From CAVUCE01 sp963739985 (GTDB lineage: Bacteria > Bacteroidota > Ignavibacteria > Ignavibacteriales > Ignavibacteriaceae), in contig CAVUCE010000004.1 of assembly GCA_963739985.1 (NCBI GenBank), forward strand, positions 1 to 64,000: DNA of 64,000 nucleotides. The letters run 5' to 3'. This document shows positions 25,579 to 34,432 of the stretch, in pieces. The first letter of the stretch is position 1, and the number at the start of each line of letters is the position of its first letter. Under the pieces are notes generated by a model. It was not told where the DNA came from, made no database searches, and saw only the letters and a list, made by a program, of their open reading frames with translations. Position numbers and translations under genes: made by a program.

Positions 25579-26160
25579 ATGCGAAAATTATACTTTGCAC
25601 TTTTAACATTTGCGTTGTGCTTTTTAATTCTATCAACTAATAATTTTGCTCAAACCAGATTATCAATGCAGGCCGGATTACAAATTCCTGAAAGTGATTT
25701 TGGAAATGTTGCAAACTCAGGCTTTGGAATTGGAGCAACTGTTGAATTTAAACATAATTCTAAGTTTAGTTTTACAGCCGGAGTTACATACAATCACTGG
25801 GCACAGAAAAATCCGTACAACTCACAACCGGTTGGTAGTTTTAGTTCAGTACCGTTAACAGTTGGTTTTAGATATTATTTCAGACCGCAAGATGTTCAAC
25901 CATATTTGGGATTGGAAGTTGGTATTTACTCGATGACGTATACTCAGACTTACGAATATTCTACACCTCAAAGCGTAACTCAATCAAATGAAACCGGATT
26001 TGGGCTAGCTCCAATGTTTGGAATGCTTATAAATGTTGATGAAACTTTTGATATTGATTTAAACCTAAAATATCACACAGTATCCCCCGGAACCAGATCA
26101 GGAGTGTTTTATCCGGCGAATTATTTGGGAATTAATGCCGGAATTATTTTAGAGCTTTAA
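25579..26160 (+). CDS. Small outer-membrane beta-barrel protein
   Basis: 193 residues with signal peptide (MRKLYFALLTFALCFLIL to NNFA). The mature part alternates polar and hydrophobic residues in strands ending in aromatic residues (FSFTAGVTYNHWAQ, LTVGFRYYFRP, PYLGLEVGIYSM, LGINAGIILEL), the pattern of an eight-strand OmpA/OmpW-like barrel. The function is unknown. An efficient terminator follows at 26190. Confidence 0.8.
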   Translation: MRKLYFALLTFALCFLILSTNNFAQTRLSMQAGLQIPESDFGNVANSGFGIGATVEFKHNSKFSFTAGVTYNHWAQKNPYNSQPVGSFSSVPLTVGFRYYFRPQDVQPYLGLEVGIYSMTYTQTYEYSTPQSVTQSNETGFGLAPMFGMLINVDETFDIDLNLKYHTVSPGTRSGVFYPANYLGINAGIILEL

Positions 26161-26189
26161 TAAGTAGGACCACTTTTCGAAATCCTATG

Positions 26190-26231
26190 AGTTCATTAAA
26201 ATAATTTTAATATAATTGTATTTAATGAACT
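26190..26231 (+). terminator. Terminator of the beta-barrel gene
   Basis: AGTTCATTA (26190-26198) pairs with TAATGAACT (26223-26231) around a 24-base loop, followed by a T-run. Confidence 0.75.
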
Positions 26232-26352
26232 TTTTTTTACCTAATTTTACACACGTTTTTAGAATTTGTTGATAAATAAAAGAACGATGAAATTATCCTT
26301 TAAGAAACTGTGTAAAATTTAGTAACACTCCAATATACATTACCGCATAACC

Positions 26353-28011
26353 ATGTTAAAACCGAAACTGCTCACCACATTAAAAGATTATAATAAATCA
26401 CAATTTTATTCGGATTTATCATCCGGAGTTATTGTGGGGATTGTAGCAATTCCGCTTGCTATCGCATTTGCTATCGCTTCCGGAGTTTCCCCTGAAAAAG
26501 GTCTGATCACTGCAATTGTTGGAGGATTTCTCATTTCGCTTCTCGGTGGTAGCAGAGTTCAAATTGGCGGGCCAACAGGCGCATTTGTTGTAATCGTCTA
26601 TTCAATTGTTCAAACCTATGGAATTAACGGTTTGATGATAGCAACCATAATGGCTGGAATCATTTTAATTATAATGGGATTTGCACGCTTTGGCTCTGTT
26701 ATAAAGTTCATTCCACATCCGGTTGTTGTTGGGTTTACAAGTGGAATAGCAATAATAATTTTTTCATCAGAAATAAAAGATTTTTTGGGATTGAACGTGG
26801 AGAAAATTCCTTCTGAATTCATTAGTAAATGGTCAGTTTTTTTATCGCACTTAAACTCAATAAATATTTACACCGCTTCAATTGGTATAACTTCTTTATT
26901 AATTATGATATTATGGCCTATGATTTCCAGAAAAATTCCGGGATCATTAGTTGCATTAATATTATCCACTTTAGCAGTTAATTTTTTCAACTTACCGGTT
27001 GAAACTATTGGCAGCAGGTTCGGCGATCTTTCATCTTCCCTTCCCTCCTTAACATTTTTCCATGTTGATTTCAAAATAATTAAGAATTTGATTCAACCGG
27101 CAACTACAATTGCTTTACTTGCGGCAATAGAAGCATTATTATCTGCGGTTGTATCCGATGGAATGATAGGCGGAAAACATAGATCCAATATGGAATTAAT
27201 TGCACAAGGTATTGCAAATATAGCTTCACCGTTGTTCGGCGGAATTCCCGCTACCGGTGCTATTGCAAGAACCGCGACTAATATTAAAAACGGCGGAAGA
27301 ACTCCAATTGCGGGAATAGTTCATTCTATTGTAATTTTATTAATAGTTTTATTTTTCGGCCAATGGGTAAAGCTTATTCCGCTTACAACATTGGCAGCTA
27401 TTTTAATAATAGTATCTTATAACATGAGCGAATGGCGTTCATTTAAAAGATTATTAAAAAGCCCTAGAAGCGATGTTGTTGTTTTACTCACAACATTCGG
27501 TTTAACAGTTTTAGTTGATTTAACAATTGCTATAGAAGTAGGAATGGTACTAGCAGTTTTTCTATTCATGCGAAGAATGGCAACCGTAACAAACATTGGA
27601 GTTATTACCAGGGAACTTAATGACGAAGAAGAGAAAGTAGATCCACAATCAATTGATAAAAAAGATATACCTGATGGTGTTGAGGTTTATGAAATAAACG
27701 GGCCTTTCTTTTTTGGCGCTGCTGAAAAATTTAAAGAAGCTATTTCTATAATTGAAGCTCCGCCAAAAATTCAGATAATAAGAATGAGAAATGTTCCTGC
27801 AATCGATTCAACCGGTTTGCATGTTCTCGAGGAGTTGCTTAAATCATCGAAACACTCCGGAACAAGAATGCTTTTCTCTGGTGTTCATGCACAGCCTTTA
27901 ATTGCTTTTCAAAATTCAGGACTCTTAAAAATTATTGGAGAAGAAAATATTTTCTCAAATATCGACGAAGCACTTTCACGATCTAAAAATATCGTAATAG
28001 GCGAAATATAA
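26353..28011 (+). CDS. SulP-family anion transporter with STAS domain
   Basis: 552 residues. The N-terminal about 410 residues are membrane-embedded with SulP signatures (DLSSGVIVGIVAIPLAIAFA, GGSRVQIGGPTGAFVVIVYS, GGIPATGAIARTATNIKNGG). The C-terminal STAS domain spans about 440-545 (MRNVPAIDSTGLHVLEEL). SulP carriers move sulfate, bicarbonate or other oxyanions, usually with H+ or Na+. The molybdate ABC genes start 100 bases downstream on the same strand, so sulfate/molybdate-type oxyanion handling is suggested, though bicarbonate is equally possible. Confidence 0.94.
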   Translation: MLKPKLLTTLKDYNKSQFYSDLSSGVIVGIVAIPLAIAFAIASGVSPEKGLITAIVGGFLISLLGGSRVQIGGPTGAFVVIVYSIVQTYGINGLMIATIMAGIILIIMGFARFGSVIKFIPHPVVVGFTSGIAIIIFSSEIKDFLGLNVEKIPSEFISKWSVFLSHLNSINIYTASIGITSLLIMILWPMISRKIPGSLVALILSTLAVNFFNLPVETIGSRFGDLSSSLPSLTFFHVDFKIIKNLIQPATTIALLAAIEALLSAVVSDGMIGGKHRSNMELIAQGIANIASPLFGGIPATGAIARTATNIKNGGRTPIAGIVHSIVILLIVLFFGQWVKLIPLTTLAAILIIVSYNMSEWRSFKRLLKSPRSDVVVLLTTFGLTVLVDLTIAIEVGMVLAVFLFMRRMATVTNIGVITRELNDEEEKVDPQSIDKKDIPDGVEVYEINGPFFFGAAEKFKEAISIIEAPPKIQIIRMRNVPAIDSTGLHVLEELLKSSKHSGTRMLFSGVHAQPLIAFQNSGLLKIIGEENIFSNIDEALSRSKNIVIGEI

Positions 28012-28112
28012 AAGTTCCTAATAATATGCTATAATCTCATTTTACTTTCCGAATTTATACTATAGTTCGTACTTTACATAAGTAAATTTCAATTAATTTG
28101 AATTATTCCTCT

Positions 28113-28859
28113 ATGAAAAAGATTCTAGCAATATTACTTATTTGTTTTAGCATTCATGCATTCCCACAATCACTTACAGTAGCGACTGCTGCTAATGTAC
28201 AATATGCAATGCATGACATCAAAAATAAATTTGAAAAAGTAACCGGAATCCAATTAAAAATTATTATTGGCTCATCTGGGAAATTAACCGCACAAATTAC
28301 AAATGATGCTCCATTCGATGTTTTTTTATCCGCAGATATGAAATATCCTGACTCGCTATATTCAAAAGGTTTCGCAATAACAGTCCCAAAAGTTTATGCA
28401 AAAGGTTCTTTGGTACTGTGGTCATTGAGTGAAATTGATCTATCAAAAGGTGTTATGACTTTGTTAAATAAAAGAATTGAAAATATTGCAATCGCAAATC
28501 CTATAACTGCCCCATACGGTAGAGAATCTGTAAAAGTATTAAAATACTATAAAATTTTAGACGCTGTTAAAGACAAACTAGTTTATGGTACCAGCATTGC
28601 GCAAACAAATCAATACATTGTAACAAAAGCTGCTCAAATTGGATTCACCGCAAAGTCAGTGGTATTATCACCTAAACTTAAAAATAAAGGAGTGTGGTAT
28701 TCTATAGACCCGGAATCATATTCACCTATTGAGCAAGGCATAATTATATTAAAACACGGTGAAAAATTTAATAAAAAAGCCGCCGAAGAATTTTACAAAT
28801 TTATCTTTTCACATGTCGCTAAACAAATTTTCAAAAGATATGGTTATAAGGTAAATTGA
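28113..28859 (+). CDS. modA: Molybdate ABC transporter, substrate-binding protein
   Basis: About 248 residues from ATG 28113 (MKKILAILLICFSIHAFP signal peptide); an in-frame TTG at 28098 would add five residues before the Lys-Lys of the signal and is less likely. The mature protein has ModA features: LTVATAANVQYAMHDIKNKF, SSGKLTAQITNDAPFDVFLS and IAIANPITAPYGRESVKVL, whose Ser, Thr and Tyr contact the oxyanion in the family. It captures molybdate or tungstate in the periplasm for ModBC. The stop overlaps the next start (TTGA), giving a coupled operon. Confidence 0.92.
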   Translation: MKKILAILLICFSIHAFPQSLTVATAANVQYAMHDIKNKFEKVTGIQLKIIIGSSGKLTAQITNDAPFDVFLSADMKYPDSLYSKGFAITVPKVYAKGSLVLWSLSEIDLSKGVMTLLNKRIENIAIANPITAPYGRESVKVLKYYKILDAVKDKLVYGTSIAQTNQYIVTKAAQIGFTAKSVVLSPKLKNKGVWYSIDPESYSPIEQGIIILKHGEKFNKKAAEEFYKFIFSHVAKQIFKRYGYKVN

Positions 28860-29263
28860 ACAAACTTACAGCTAAAATAAAAAACGTATTAACTTCTGAT
28901 AATATTTCTTTAGTTGATTTGGAGTCAAATAACACAATATTCAGCGCTGTCATTATTGAAACTAAAGAAACAACTGATTATCTGTTTGAAGGTAGTGAGG
29001 TTGAAATCATATTTAAAGAAACCGAAGTTTCAATCGCAAAAGATTTTAATGGGAAAATTAGTCTTCGAAATAGAATCAAATCCAAGATAGTTGAAATAGA
29101 AAAAGGGAAAGTGTTATCTAAAATATTTTTAGATTTTAACGGAATCGAAATTTGTTCTATAATCACAACACGTTCCGTTGAGAATTTAGAACTTGAAATT
29201 GGTGAAACTGTTACCGGATTAATAAAGGCTAATGAGATCTCAATTTTAAAGGATAACTCATAA
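28856..29263 (+). CDS. Two-mop (TOBE) molybdate-binding protein
   Basis: 135 residues starting at TTG 28856, which overlaps the modA stop. Two TOBE/mop-like repeats are visible: about 1-65 (LTAKIKNVLTSDNISLVDL) and about 70-135 (NRIKSKIVEIEKGKVLSKIF, then IITTRSVENLELEIGETV and IKANEISIL). Dimop proteins bind molybdate and may store it or sense it. It is intercalated between modA and modB and ends by a one-base overlap with modB, so it is made in step with the transporter. It has no DNA-binding domain, so it is not a ModE regulator. Confidence 0.8.
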   Translation: MNKLTAKIKNVLTSDNISLVDLESNNTIFSAVIIETKETTDYLFEGSEVEIIFKETEVSIAKDFNGKISLRNRIKSKIVEIEKGKVLSKIFLDFNGIEICSIITTRSVENLELEIGETVTGLIKANEISILKDNS

Positions 29264-29934
29264 TGGATTTTAGTTGGACTCCATTAATATTAACATTTAA
29301 GCTAGCTTTTATCACTACTATAATCCTTCTGATAATAAGCATTCCTCTTGCCTATTTACTGACAAAATGGGAAAGTAAGTTTAAATATATTATTCAAACT
29401 CTCATCAGTATGCCGATTGTTTTACCGCCAACTGTCTTAGGTTTTTATCTACTACTAACTTTCAACCCGGGAAATTTTTTCGGACAATTCATTCAGCAAA
29501 TTTTTAATGTTAGATTAGTTTTCACTTTTGAAGGACTAATTATTGCATCAACTATTTATTCACTTCCATTTATGGTCAACTCTTTACAAGCCGGATTTCA
29601 AAGCCTGAATCCGAATTTATGGGAAGCATCTTATACATTAGGAAAATCAAAGTTTGAAACATTGTTTAAGGTGCTTCTACCGAATATAAAATCATCCTTG
29701 ATAACAGGAATTGTAATTAGTTTCGCTCATACAGTCGGTGAGTTTGGAGTTGTTCTAATGATTGGCGGAAGCATTCCGGGAGAAACAAAAGTAGCATCAA
29801 TCGCTATATACGATCAAGTTGAAGCATTGAATTATCACGCTGCTAATATTTACTCACTAATTCTATTTATTATAGCTTTTACAATTTTGTTGACTGTTTA
29901 TGTATTGAATAAGAAATATTTAAAGGCTTTTTAA
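29263..29934 (+). CDS. modB: Molybdate ABC transporter permease
   Basis: 223 residues with about five transmembrane helices (for example around 8-30, 45-65, 85-105, 140-160 and 195-215). The permease EAA loop is EASYTLGKSKFETLFKVLLP, where the ATPase ModC docks. FAHTVGEFGVVLMIGGSIPG is the ModB/CysT-type signature. Start ATG 29263 overlaps the preceding stop. modC begins three bases after its stop. Confidence 0.94.
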   Translation: MDFSWTPLILTFKLAFITTIILLIISIPLAYLLTKWESKFKYIIQTLISMPIVLPPTVLGFYLLLTFNPGNFFGQFIQQIFNVRLVFTFEGLIIASTIYSLPFMVNSLQAGFQSLNPNLWEASYTLGKSKFETLFKVLLPNIKSSLITGIVISFAHTVGEFGVVLMIGGSIPGETKVASIAIYDQVEALNYHAANIYSLILFIIAFTILLTVYVLNKKYLKAF

Positions 29935-29937
29935 TTC

Positions 29938-30813
29938 ATGATTGAGATTAAATTTCAAAAAAAATTATCAGGCTCTAACGGAGAAATGTTTCTTCAAGTA
30001 AACAGCAAACTTTCGGAAGGCGAAATAATCACTCTTTATGGAGCTTCAGGCGCAGGAAAGACAACCACTTTAAGAGTTTTAGCAGGTTTAACAACAGTCG
30101 AAAACGGTTTCATAAAAGTTGGTGATGAAGTTTGGCTTGATACAATAAACAAGATTAATCTACTGCCACAAAAAAGAGAATTAGGTTTTGTTTTTCAAGA
30201 CTACGCATTATTTCCTAACATGAGTGTTAAGAAAAATTTGGAATTCGCAATTAATAATCGTAAAGATACCGCGTTTATCAATCATCTTTTAGAAATTACA
30301 GATTTAGTAAAATTAGCAGATCGTAAACCAACGACCTTATCCGGCGGTCAAAAACAAAGAGTAGCTTTAGCACGTGCCTTAGTACGTAAGCCAAAAATTC
30401 TTTTACTCGATGAACCGCTTTCCGCAATTGATTCCGAATTAAGAATTAAATTGCAAAATGATATACTAAAATTCCATAAAGAGTTTAATCTTACGACTAT
30501 TTTAGTGAGTCATAACTTATCCGAAATATTTAGACTCTCTAACAAAGTATTAATAATTGAAGAAGGTAAAATTGTAAAATCCGGAACCGTCTCCGAAGTT
30601 TTTATAGATAAAAAACTAAGCGGAAAATTTAAGTTTGAAGGAGAGGTTTTATCTATAGAAAAGAATGACGTTGTTTTTGTAGTGACAATTGCAATAGGAA
30701 ATAATATAACAAAGGTGATTGCTACAAAAACTGAGATAGAACAATTAGCAATAGGAAGTAAAGTTATTGTTTCATCAAAAGCATTTAATCCTATATTACT
30801 ACCCGTAAATTGA
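29938..30813 (+). CDS. modC: Molybdate ABC transporter ATPase
   Basis: 291 residues. Walker A is GASGAGKTT, the Q-loop FQDYALFPNMSV, the signature LSGGQKQR and Walker B KILLLDEPLSAID; the switch His is in VSHNLSE. The C-terminal about 65 residues form one TOBE-like domain (FEGEVLSIEKNDVVFVVTIA), shorter than the 350-residue E. coli ModC with its di-mop end; the stand-alone dimop protein upstream may take over the missing part. It is the last clearly molybdate-related gene of the operon. Confidence 0.94.
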   Translation: MIEIKFQKKLSGSNGEMFLQVNSKLSEGEIITLYGASGAGKTTTLRVLAGLTTVENGFIKVGDEVWLDTINKINLLPQKRELGFVFQDYALFPNMSVKKNLEFAINNRKDTAFINHLLEITDLVKLADRKPTTLSGGQKQRVALARALVRKPKILLLDEPLSAIDSELRIKLQNDILKFHKEFNLTTILVSHNLSEIFRLSNKVLIIEEGKIVKSGTVSEVFIDKKLSGKFKFEGEVLSIEKNDVVFVVTIAIGNNITKVIATKTEIEQLAIGSKVIVSSKAFNPILLPVN

Positions 30814-30853
30814 TAAAAGCATTTAATTGAAATAATTCTAAAAAACAAAGAAC

Positions 30854-31444
30854 TTGAAAAAACAAATTAAAAGATCAAAAAAGAGAAATTTAATAGAATG
30901 GATTATAATTATTGCGGTTATTGCAATATTATATTTTACAGGCTTATACACTTCTGTAATCGGATACATGCAATCCGCTTTTTTATATACCGGAATAATT
31001 TCACCAAATAAAGAAATCCCTATCAGCGAGCAGCATGATGCTAATTACTTTGTAAGGTTTACTTCACTGGAAGGAAAATCATTAACTTTGCTGGAACTAA
31101 AAGGGAAAGTAATCTTTATGAATTTCTGGGCTTCGTGGTGCCCGCCGTGCAGAGCAGAAATGCCATACATTCAAGATTTGTATGATGATCTTAAAAATAA
31201 AAAAATCGTATTCTTAATGATAAATCTGGATAATGATCCTGCTAAGGCAAGTAAATTTATAAAAGATGAGAACTATCATTTTCCGGTTTATAGATTGACC
31301 GGCAATCTCCCGATTGAATATCAATCAAACACGATTCCGACAACAATAGTAATTTCAGCCAGTGGCAAAATTATATTTAAGGAACAAGGTATGGCGAAAT
31401 ATAACACGGACAAGTTCAAAAAGCTTTTGTTAGAAAACCGATAA
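30854..31444 (+). CDS. Membrane-anchored TlpA-like thioredoxin
   Basis: 196 residues from TTG 30854. A basic N-terminus and one hydrophobic helix (about 15-36, LIEWIIIIAVIAILYFTGLY) anchor it, and a thioredoxin fold follows with NFWASWCPPCRAEMP (CPPC active site, about residues 94-97) and the cis-Pro segment NTIPTTIVI. Such proteins reduce or make disulfides, often for cytochrome c or outer-membrane protein maturation. It starts 40 bases after modC, so it could be co-transcribed, but a functional link to molybdate is only inferred. Confidence 0.88.
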   Translation: MKKQIKRSKKRNLIEWIIIIAVIAILYFTGLYTSVIGYMQSAFLYTGIISPNKEIPISEQHDANYFVRFTSLEGKSLTLLELKGKVIFMNFWASWCPPCRAEMPYIQDLYDDLKNKKIVFLMINLDNDPAKASKFIKDENYHFPVYRLTGNLPIEYQSNTIPTTIVISASGKIIFKEQGMAKYNTDKFKKLLLENR

Positions 31445-31446
31445 AA

Positions 31447-32160
31447 TTATTTCTTTTTACCACTTCCCTTTTGCTCCTCAAAAATACTGTCCGGAATATT
31501 TGTATTAACTTTATAATTTGAGTACGTAATATAAACCCTTCCGGTAGTTTCTCTCTTTTTCGATCTTTTCTTTTCGTCATCGTTTTCTGAATCCGGATCG
31601 CCGGTAAGCATTTTCGGAATATTTAATTTATCCACATTGAAAGAAAATATCATTTCATCGGGTAAAGGATATTTTTGAGATTTCTTATATTTAAGATCAA
31701 TAGCAAATGTGCCGGTTGTTTTTGTGGATGATTCTGATTTAAGAATAATATTATTAACCGGATCAACCCACAAAGTTGTTAAAACTACCTCGCTATTTTC
31801 ATCCAGAGGAATAATTTTTATAACATCAGTTTTTACTCCGTTAACAGTATCTTGTTTCTGATAGATTGCTGTGTATTTCTTCTCAAGAAATGATAGCGGA
31901 GAAAAATTTAATCCTTCTTTCGGTAAAAGAGCAAACTGCTCTGATTTTATTTGAATTTTATCTGGCTGTTTGTAATATAGTTTTGCTTTTGAATCAGGAA
32001 TCTTTAAAAAATTAACATCAACATGAACATTAATATCAACTATATAATTTTTAATTCTCTCAAAGTTTTGTTTTACATTATTTAATACTTCATCCGGATT
32101 TATAGTTTGTGAAAATCCCATTGAAGTGAATAAAACTAATATCGCAATGAACTTCTTCAT
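31447..32160 (-). CDS. LolA-like outer-membrane lipoprotein carrier protein
   Basis: 237 residues with signal peptide (MKKFIAILVLFTSMGFS). The mature sequence (VLNNVKQNFERIKNYIVDIN, LYYKQPDKIQIKSEQFALLP, LWVDPVNNIILKSES) follows the LolA/LolB half-barrel pattern, with the PDKI element typical of LolA-like proteins in Bacteroidota. LolA ferries lipoproteins through the periplasm; some homologues have other roles. The C-terminal tail is Lys-rich (GSGKKK). It is the last gene of the ABC-2 operon, reading leftward, and converges on the TlpA gene with only two bases between their stops. Confidence 0.72.
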   Translation of the reverse strand: MKKFIAILVLFTSMGFSQTINPDEVLNNVKQNFERIKNYIVDINVHVDVNFLKIPDSKAKLYYKQPDKIQIKSEQFALLPKEGLNFSPLSFLEKKYTAIYQKQDTVNGVKTDVIKIIPLDENSEVVLTTLWVDPVNNIILKSESSTKTTGTFAIDLKYKKSQKYPLPDEMIFSFNVDKLNIPKMLTGDPDSENDDEKKRSKKRETTGRVYITYSNYKVNTNIPDSIFEEQKGSGKKK

Positions 32161-32180
32161 TAAAAATCTTCCAATTTTTA

Positions 32181-33020
32181 TTAAGTTAAAATGTCTTTTC
32201 TCTTAAATATGATTAGAGCACTTGAGTATAAAATTACAATATGAGCCAGAAGCACTGAAACTGAAGTAAAGATTTCTTTTGTATCGAGAGGTTTATTAAA
32301 AAAGACTCTCCAATCATTAATGTATGTTGTAAATAAGTATGGTTTTAACGCACGGAAAAAATCAATATTTATTGCCGAAATGATTAAAAAAACTATTATA
32401 ATCGCCATAGTTGTTATAATTGGTCCAATTGAATTTTCAACCAAAGCCGAGAACAAAAAAGCTATTGAAGCCACAACAACCATACTTAGTGAGGCAAAAA
32501 GATAAGCGAGTAAAAATCGCCAGATAATATCGTTTTGCGCAAAAATGATTATAGTGCTACTTTTAATTACAATTAATTCTCCGCTTCCGAATAAAATCAT
32601 ACCTAATCCGAGAGACATTACAGCGAGCCACAAAATTAAAAGGCACGAATATATAACTCCCGCCAAATATTTTGCAGTAACAATACTAAACCTTGAAACG
32701 GGGCGCGTAATTAGCATTCTGTAAGTTCCGGCGGTTGCTTCTCCGGCTAATAAATCACCGGCAACAAGAGCAATTAAAAACGGAATATTAATCGCAAGGC
32801 TGTTAAGAATAAGATAAGAGACAAAGTATCCGTTTAATAAATTTCCGACAAATACAAATGATTGCTGTAGTTCGCGAGTCATAAAATTTATTGATCTTTG
32901 TCCGTTTGCTAACATTGCAATTTGGACGACAGGAACAAGCAAACCTATTGCGATGAATCCGATATAAGTTCGCCACTTCTTAAAAATTTTATAAAGTTCA
33001 ATTTTAACTAGTTTAATCAT
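32181..33020 (-). CDS. ABC-2 type transporter permease
   Basis: 279 residues from ATG 33018-33020, which overlaps the stop of the ATPase gene (TGATG); a TTG one codon earlier is less likely. Six hydrophobic helices are visible, and ATAGTYRMLITRPVSRFSIV is the ABC2_membrane loop typical of these exporters. With the ATPase gene it forms an exporter whose cargo is unknown (Nod/LPS or peptide-type ABC-2 systems are all possible). Confidence 0.9.
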   Translation of the reverse strand: MIKLVKIELYKIFKKWRTYIGFIAIGLLVPVVQIAMLANGQRSINFMTRELQQSFVFVGNLLNGYFVSYLILNSLAINIPFLIALVAGDLLAGEATAGTYRMLITRPVSRFSIVTAKYLAGVIYSCLLILWLAVMSLGLGMILFGSGELIVIKSSTIIIFAQNDIIWRFLLAYLFASLSMVVVASIAFLFSALVENSIGPIITTMAIIIVFLIISAINIDFFRALKPYLFTTYINDWRVFFNKPLDTKEIFTSVSVLLAHIVILYSSALIIFKRKDILT

Positions 33021-33940
33021 CAAGATACCTTTTCGGTAAGATTCAGAAAATATTCTTCCAAAGAGCGCGTGGGTATTACCGCGCTTACTAGAATTTGGTT
33101 CTCGTTCAGATATTTGTTCAACTGTGCTATTTCATTTTCTTTAAGGTTGAAAATAAGTTTATTTTTGGCTTTTGACTCCAACAACTTTACCCATTGAGAA
33201 TCATTCAATAATCCGGTAGCTTTATCAATATCATCCACTTCAAAAGTAACTTTTAGCTTGCTGCTGTTTAATAAATCTTCAACGTTTCCTTCAACAATTT
33301 TAGTACCCTTATTCAGAATTATCATTCTGGTTGCTACAAGTTCCACTTCGTAAAGTATATGAGAAGAGAGAAAAATTGTTTTGTGTTTTTCCTTACTTAA
33401 ATAAGTTATCAACTCTCTAATTTCTTTCATTCCTTGGGGATCGAGTCCGGTTGTAGGTTCATCAAGAATAATCAAATCCGGATCGTGCAAAAGTGCTTGC
33501 GCTAAACCGAGGCGCTGTTTCATTCCGTGTGAAAAAGTTTTTACCTTGCTTTTATATCGTTTATCCAGGCCAACTAGTTCCAAGATTTCCATAATCTTTT
33601 TCTTTGAAGTATCGGCACCGGAAAGGTCACCAAGAATTTCAAGATTTTTGTACGCCGATAAATATCCGTAAAAATCCGGTTTTTCTACAATTGCCCCGAT
33701 CCTGCGGAGTATCTCTAATCTATTATTACTTAAAGGTTTACCAAATATTTTAATATTGCCTTTAGAGGGTGAAATTAGACTTAGCATCATTCTGATGGTT
33801 GTACTTTTGCCTGCCCCGTTGGGACCGAGAAAACCGAAAACATCACCTTGAAACACATTTAAATTTAAATTGTTAACAGCTTTTAAATCTTTGAATCTTT
33901 TGGACAGATTTTGAATCTCAATAACTTTATCGTTATCCAC
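33020..33940 (-). CDS. ABC transporter ATP-binding protein
   Basis: 306 residues from GTG 33938-33940. Walker A is GPNGAGKSTT, the signature FSHGMKQRLGLAQALL, Walker B DLIILDEPTTGLDPQ and the His switch FLSSHILYEVE. About 225-306 are the C-terminal extension usual in ABC-2 ATPases (DUF4162-like). It is translationally coupled to the permease that follows. Substrate unknown. Confidence 0.94.
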   Translation of the reverse strand: MDNDKVIEIQNLSKRFKDLKAVNNLNLNVFQGDVFGFLGPNGAGKSTTIRMMLSLISPSKGNIKIFGKPLSNNRLEILRRIGAIVEKPDFYGYLSAYKNLEILGDLSGADTSKKKIMEILELVGLDKRYKSKVKTFSHGMKQRLGLAQALLHDPDLIILDEPTTGLDPQGMKEIRELITYLSKEKHKTIFLSSHILYEVELVATRMIILNKGTKIVEGNVEDLLNSSKLKVTFEVDDIDKATGLLNDSQWVKLLESKAKNKLIFNLKENEIAQLNKYLNENQILVSAVIPTRSLEEYFLNLTEKVS

Positions 33941-34432
33941 TATTTTTGATCCATATTTTTGTTCATTGTTTCAATTAAAATAAACATTAATTGCGTTAAT
34001 TATTTGGAAATTTTATGCATCAGCAGATTAAATACACCAACGGTAAAAATTAATTATGGCTGCAAAAAAAATCTTGTAAAAATTTTAACAATTTTTTCTT
34101 GCAATATGTTTCGTATTCTAACATTAATTAAAAATCAAGTGCAGAAAGGAAATTCTTTTTAAAAATTTATTTGTTTTTTTTATGCGTTTCAATTAAAATT
34201 GTGAAAGTTCTCTAGCGAAGAAAATTTATTTCAAAATTTTTCAATCTTCAGTTTTCTTTTTTCAAATTTTTGCTTAGTTTGTGTCAACTCAAGGTTAAAT
34301 TTCAGACTGCGAAAAGAATTGATGAAAAAGATAATTTTACCACTTTCGCTCTTCGAAACTTTCTACATGGAAAAAATGGATTTTATTAATATATAAAGAT
34401 ACATAACCTATTTAAGGTGAGGGAGTTATTTA
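33941..34432. other. Divergent regulatory gap before nrdJ
   Basis: 492 AT-rich bases between divergent genes. I looked for a cobalamin riboswitch, expected before a B12-dependent enzyme gene in some bacteria, and for NrdR boxes, and found neither. The strong ribosome-binding site GGTGAGGGAG lies just before ATG 34433. Nothing else is identifiable. Confidence 0.6.

Noticed and set aside
33959..34162. 67-residue plus-strand frame before nrdJ
   Set aside because: No ribosome-binding site, random-looking composition, AT-rich gap.
33941..34432. Cobalamin riboswitch or NrdR boxes before the B12-dependent reductase gene
   Set aside because: No conserved B12-box core and no NrdR-type repeat could be found by eye; the gap is AT-rich without matching structure.
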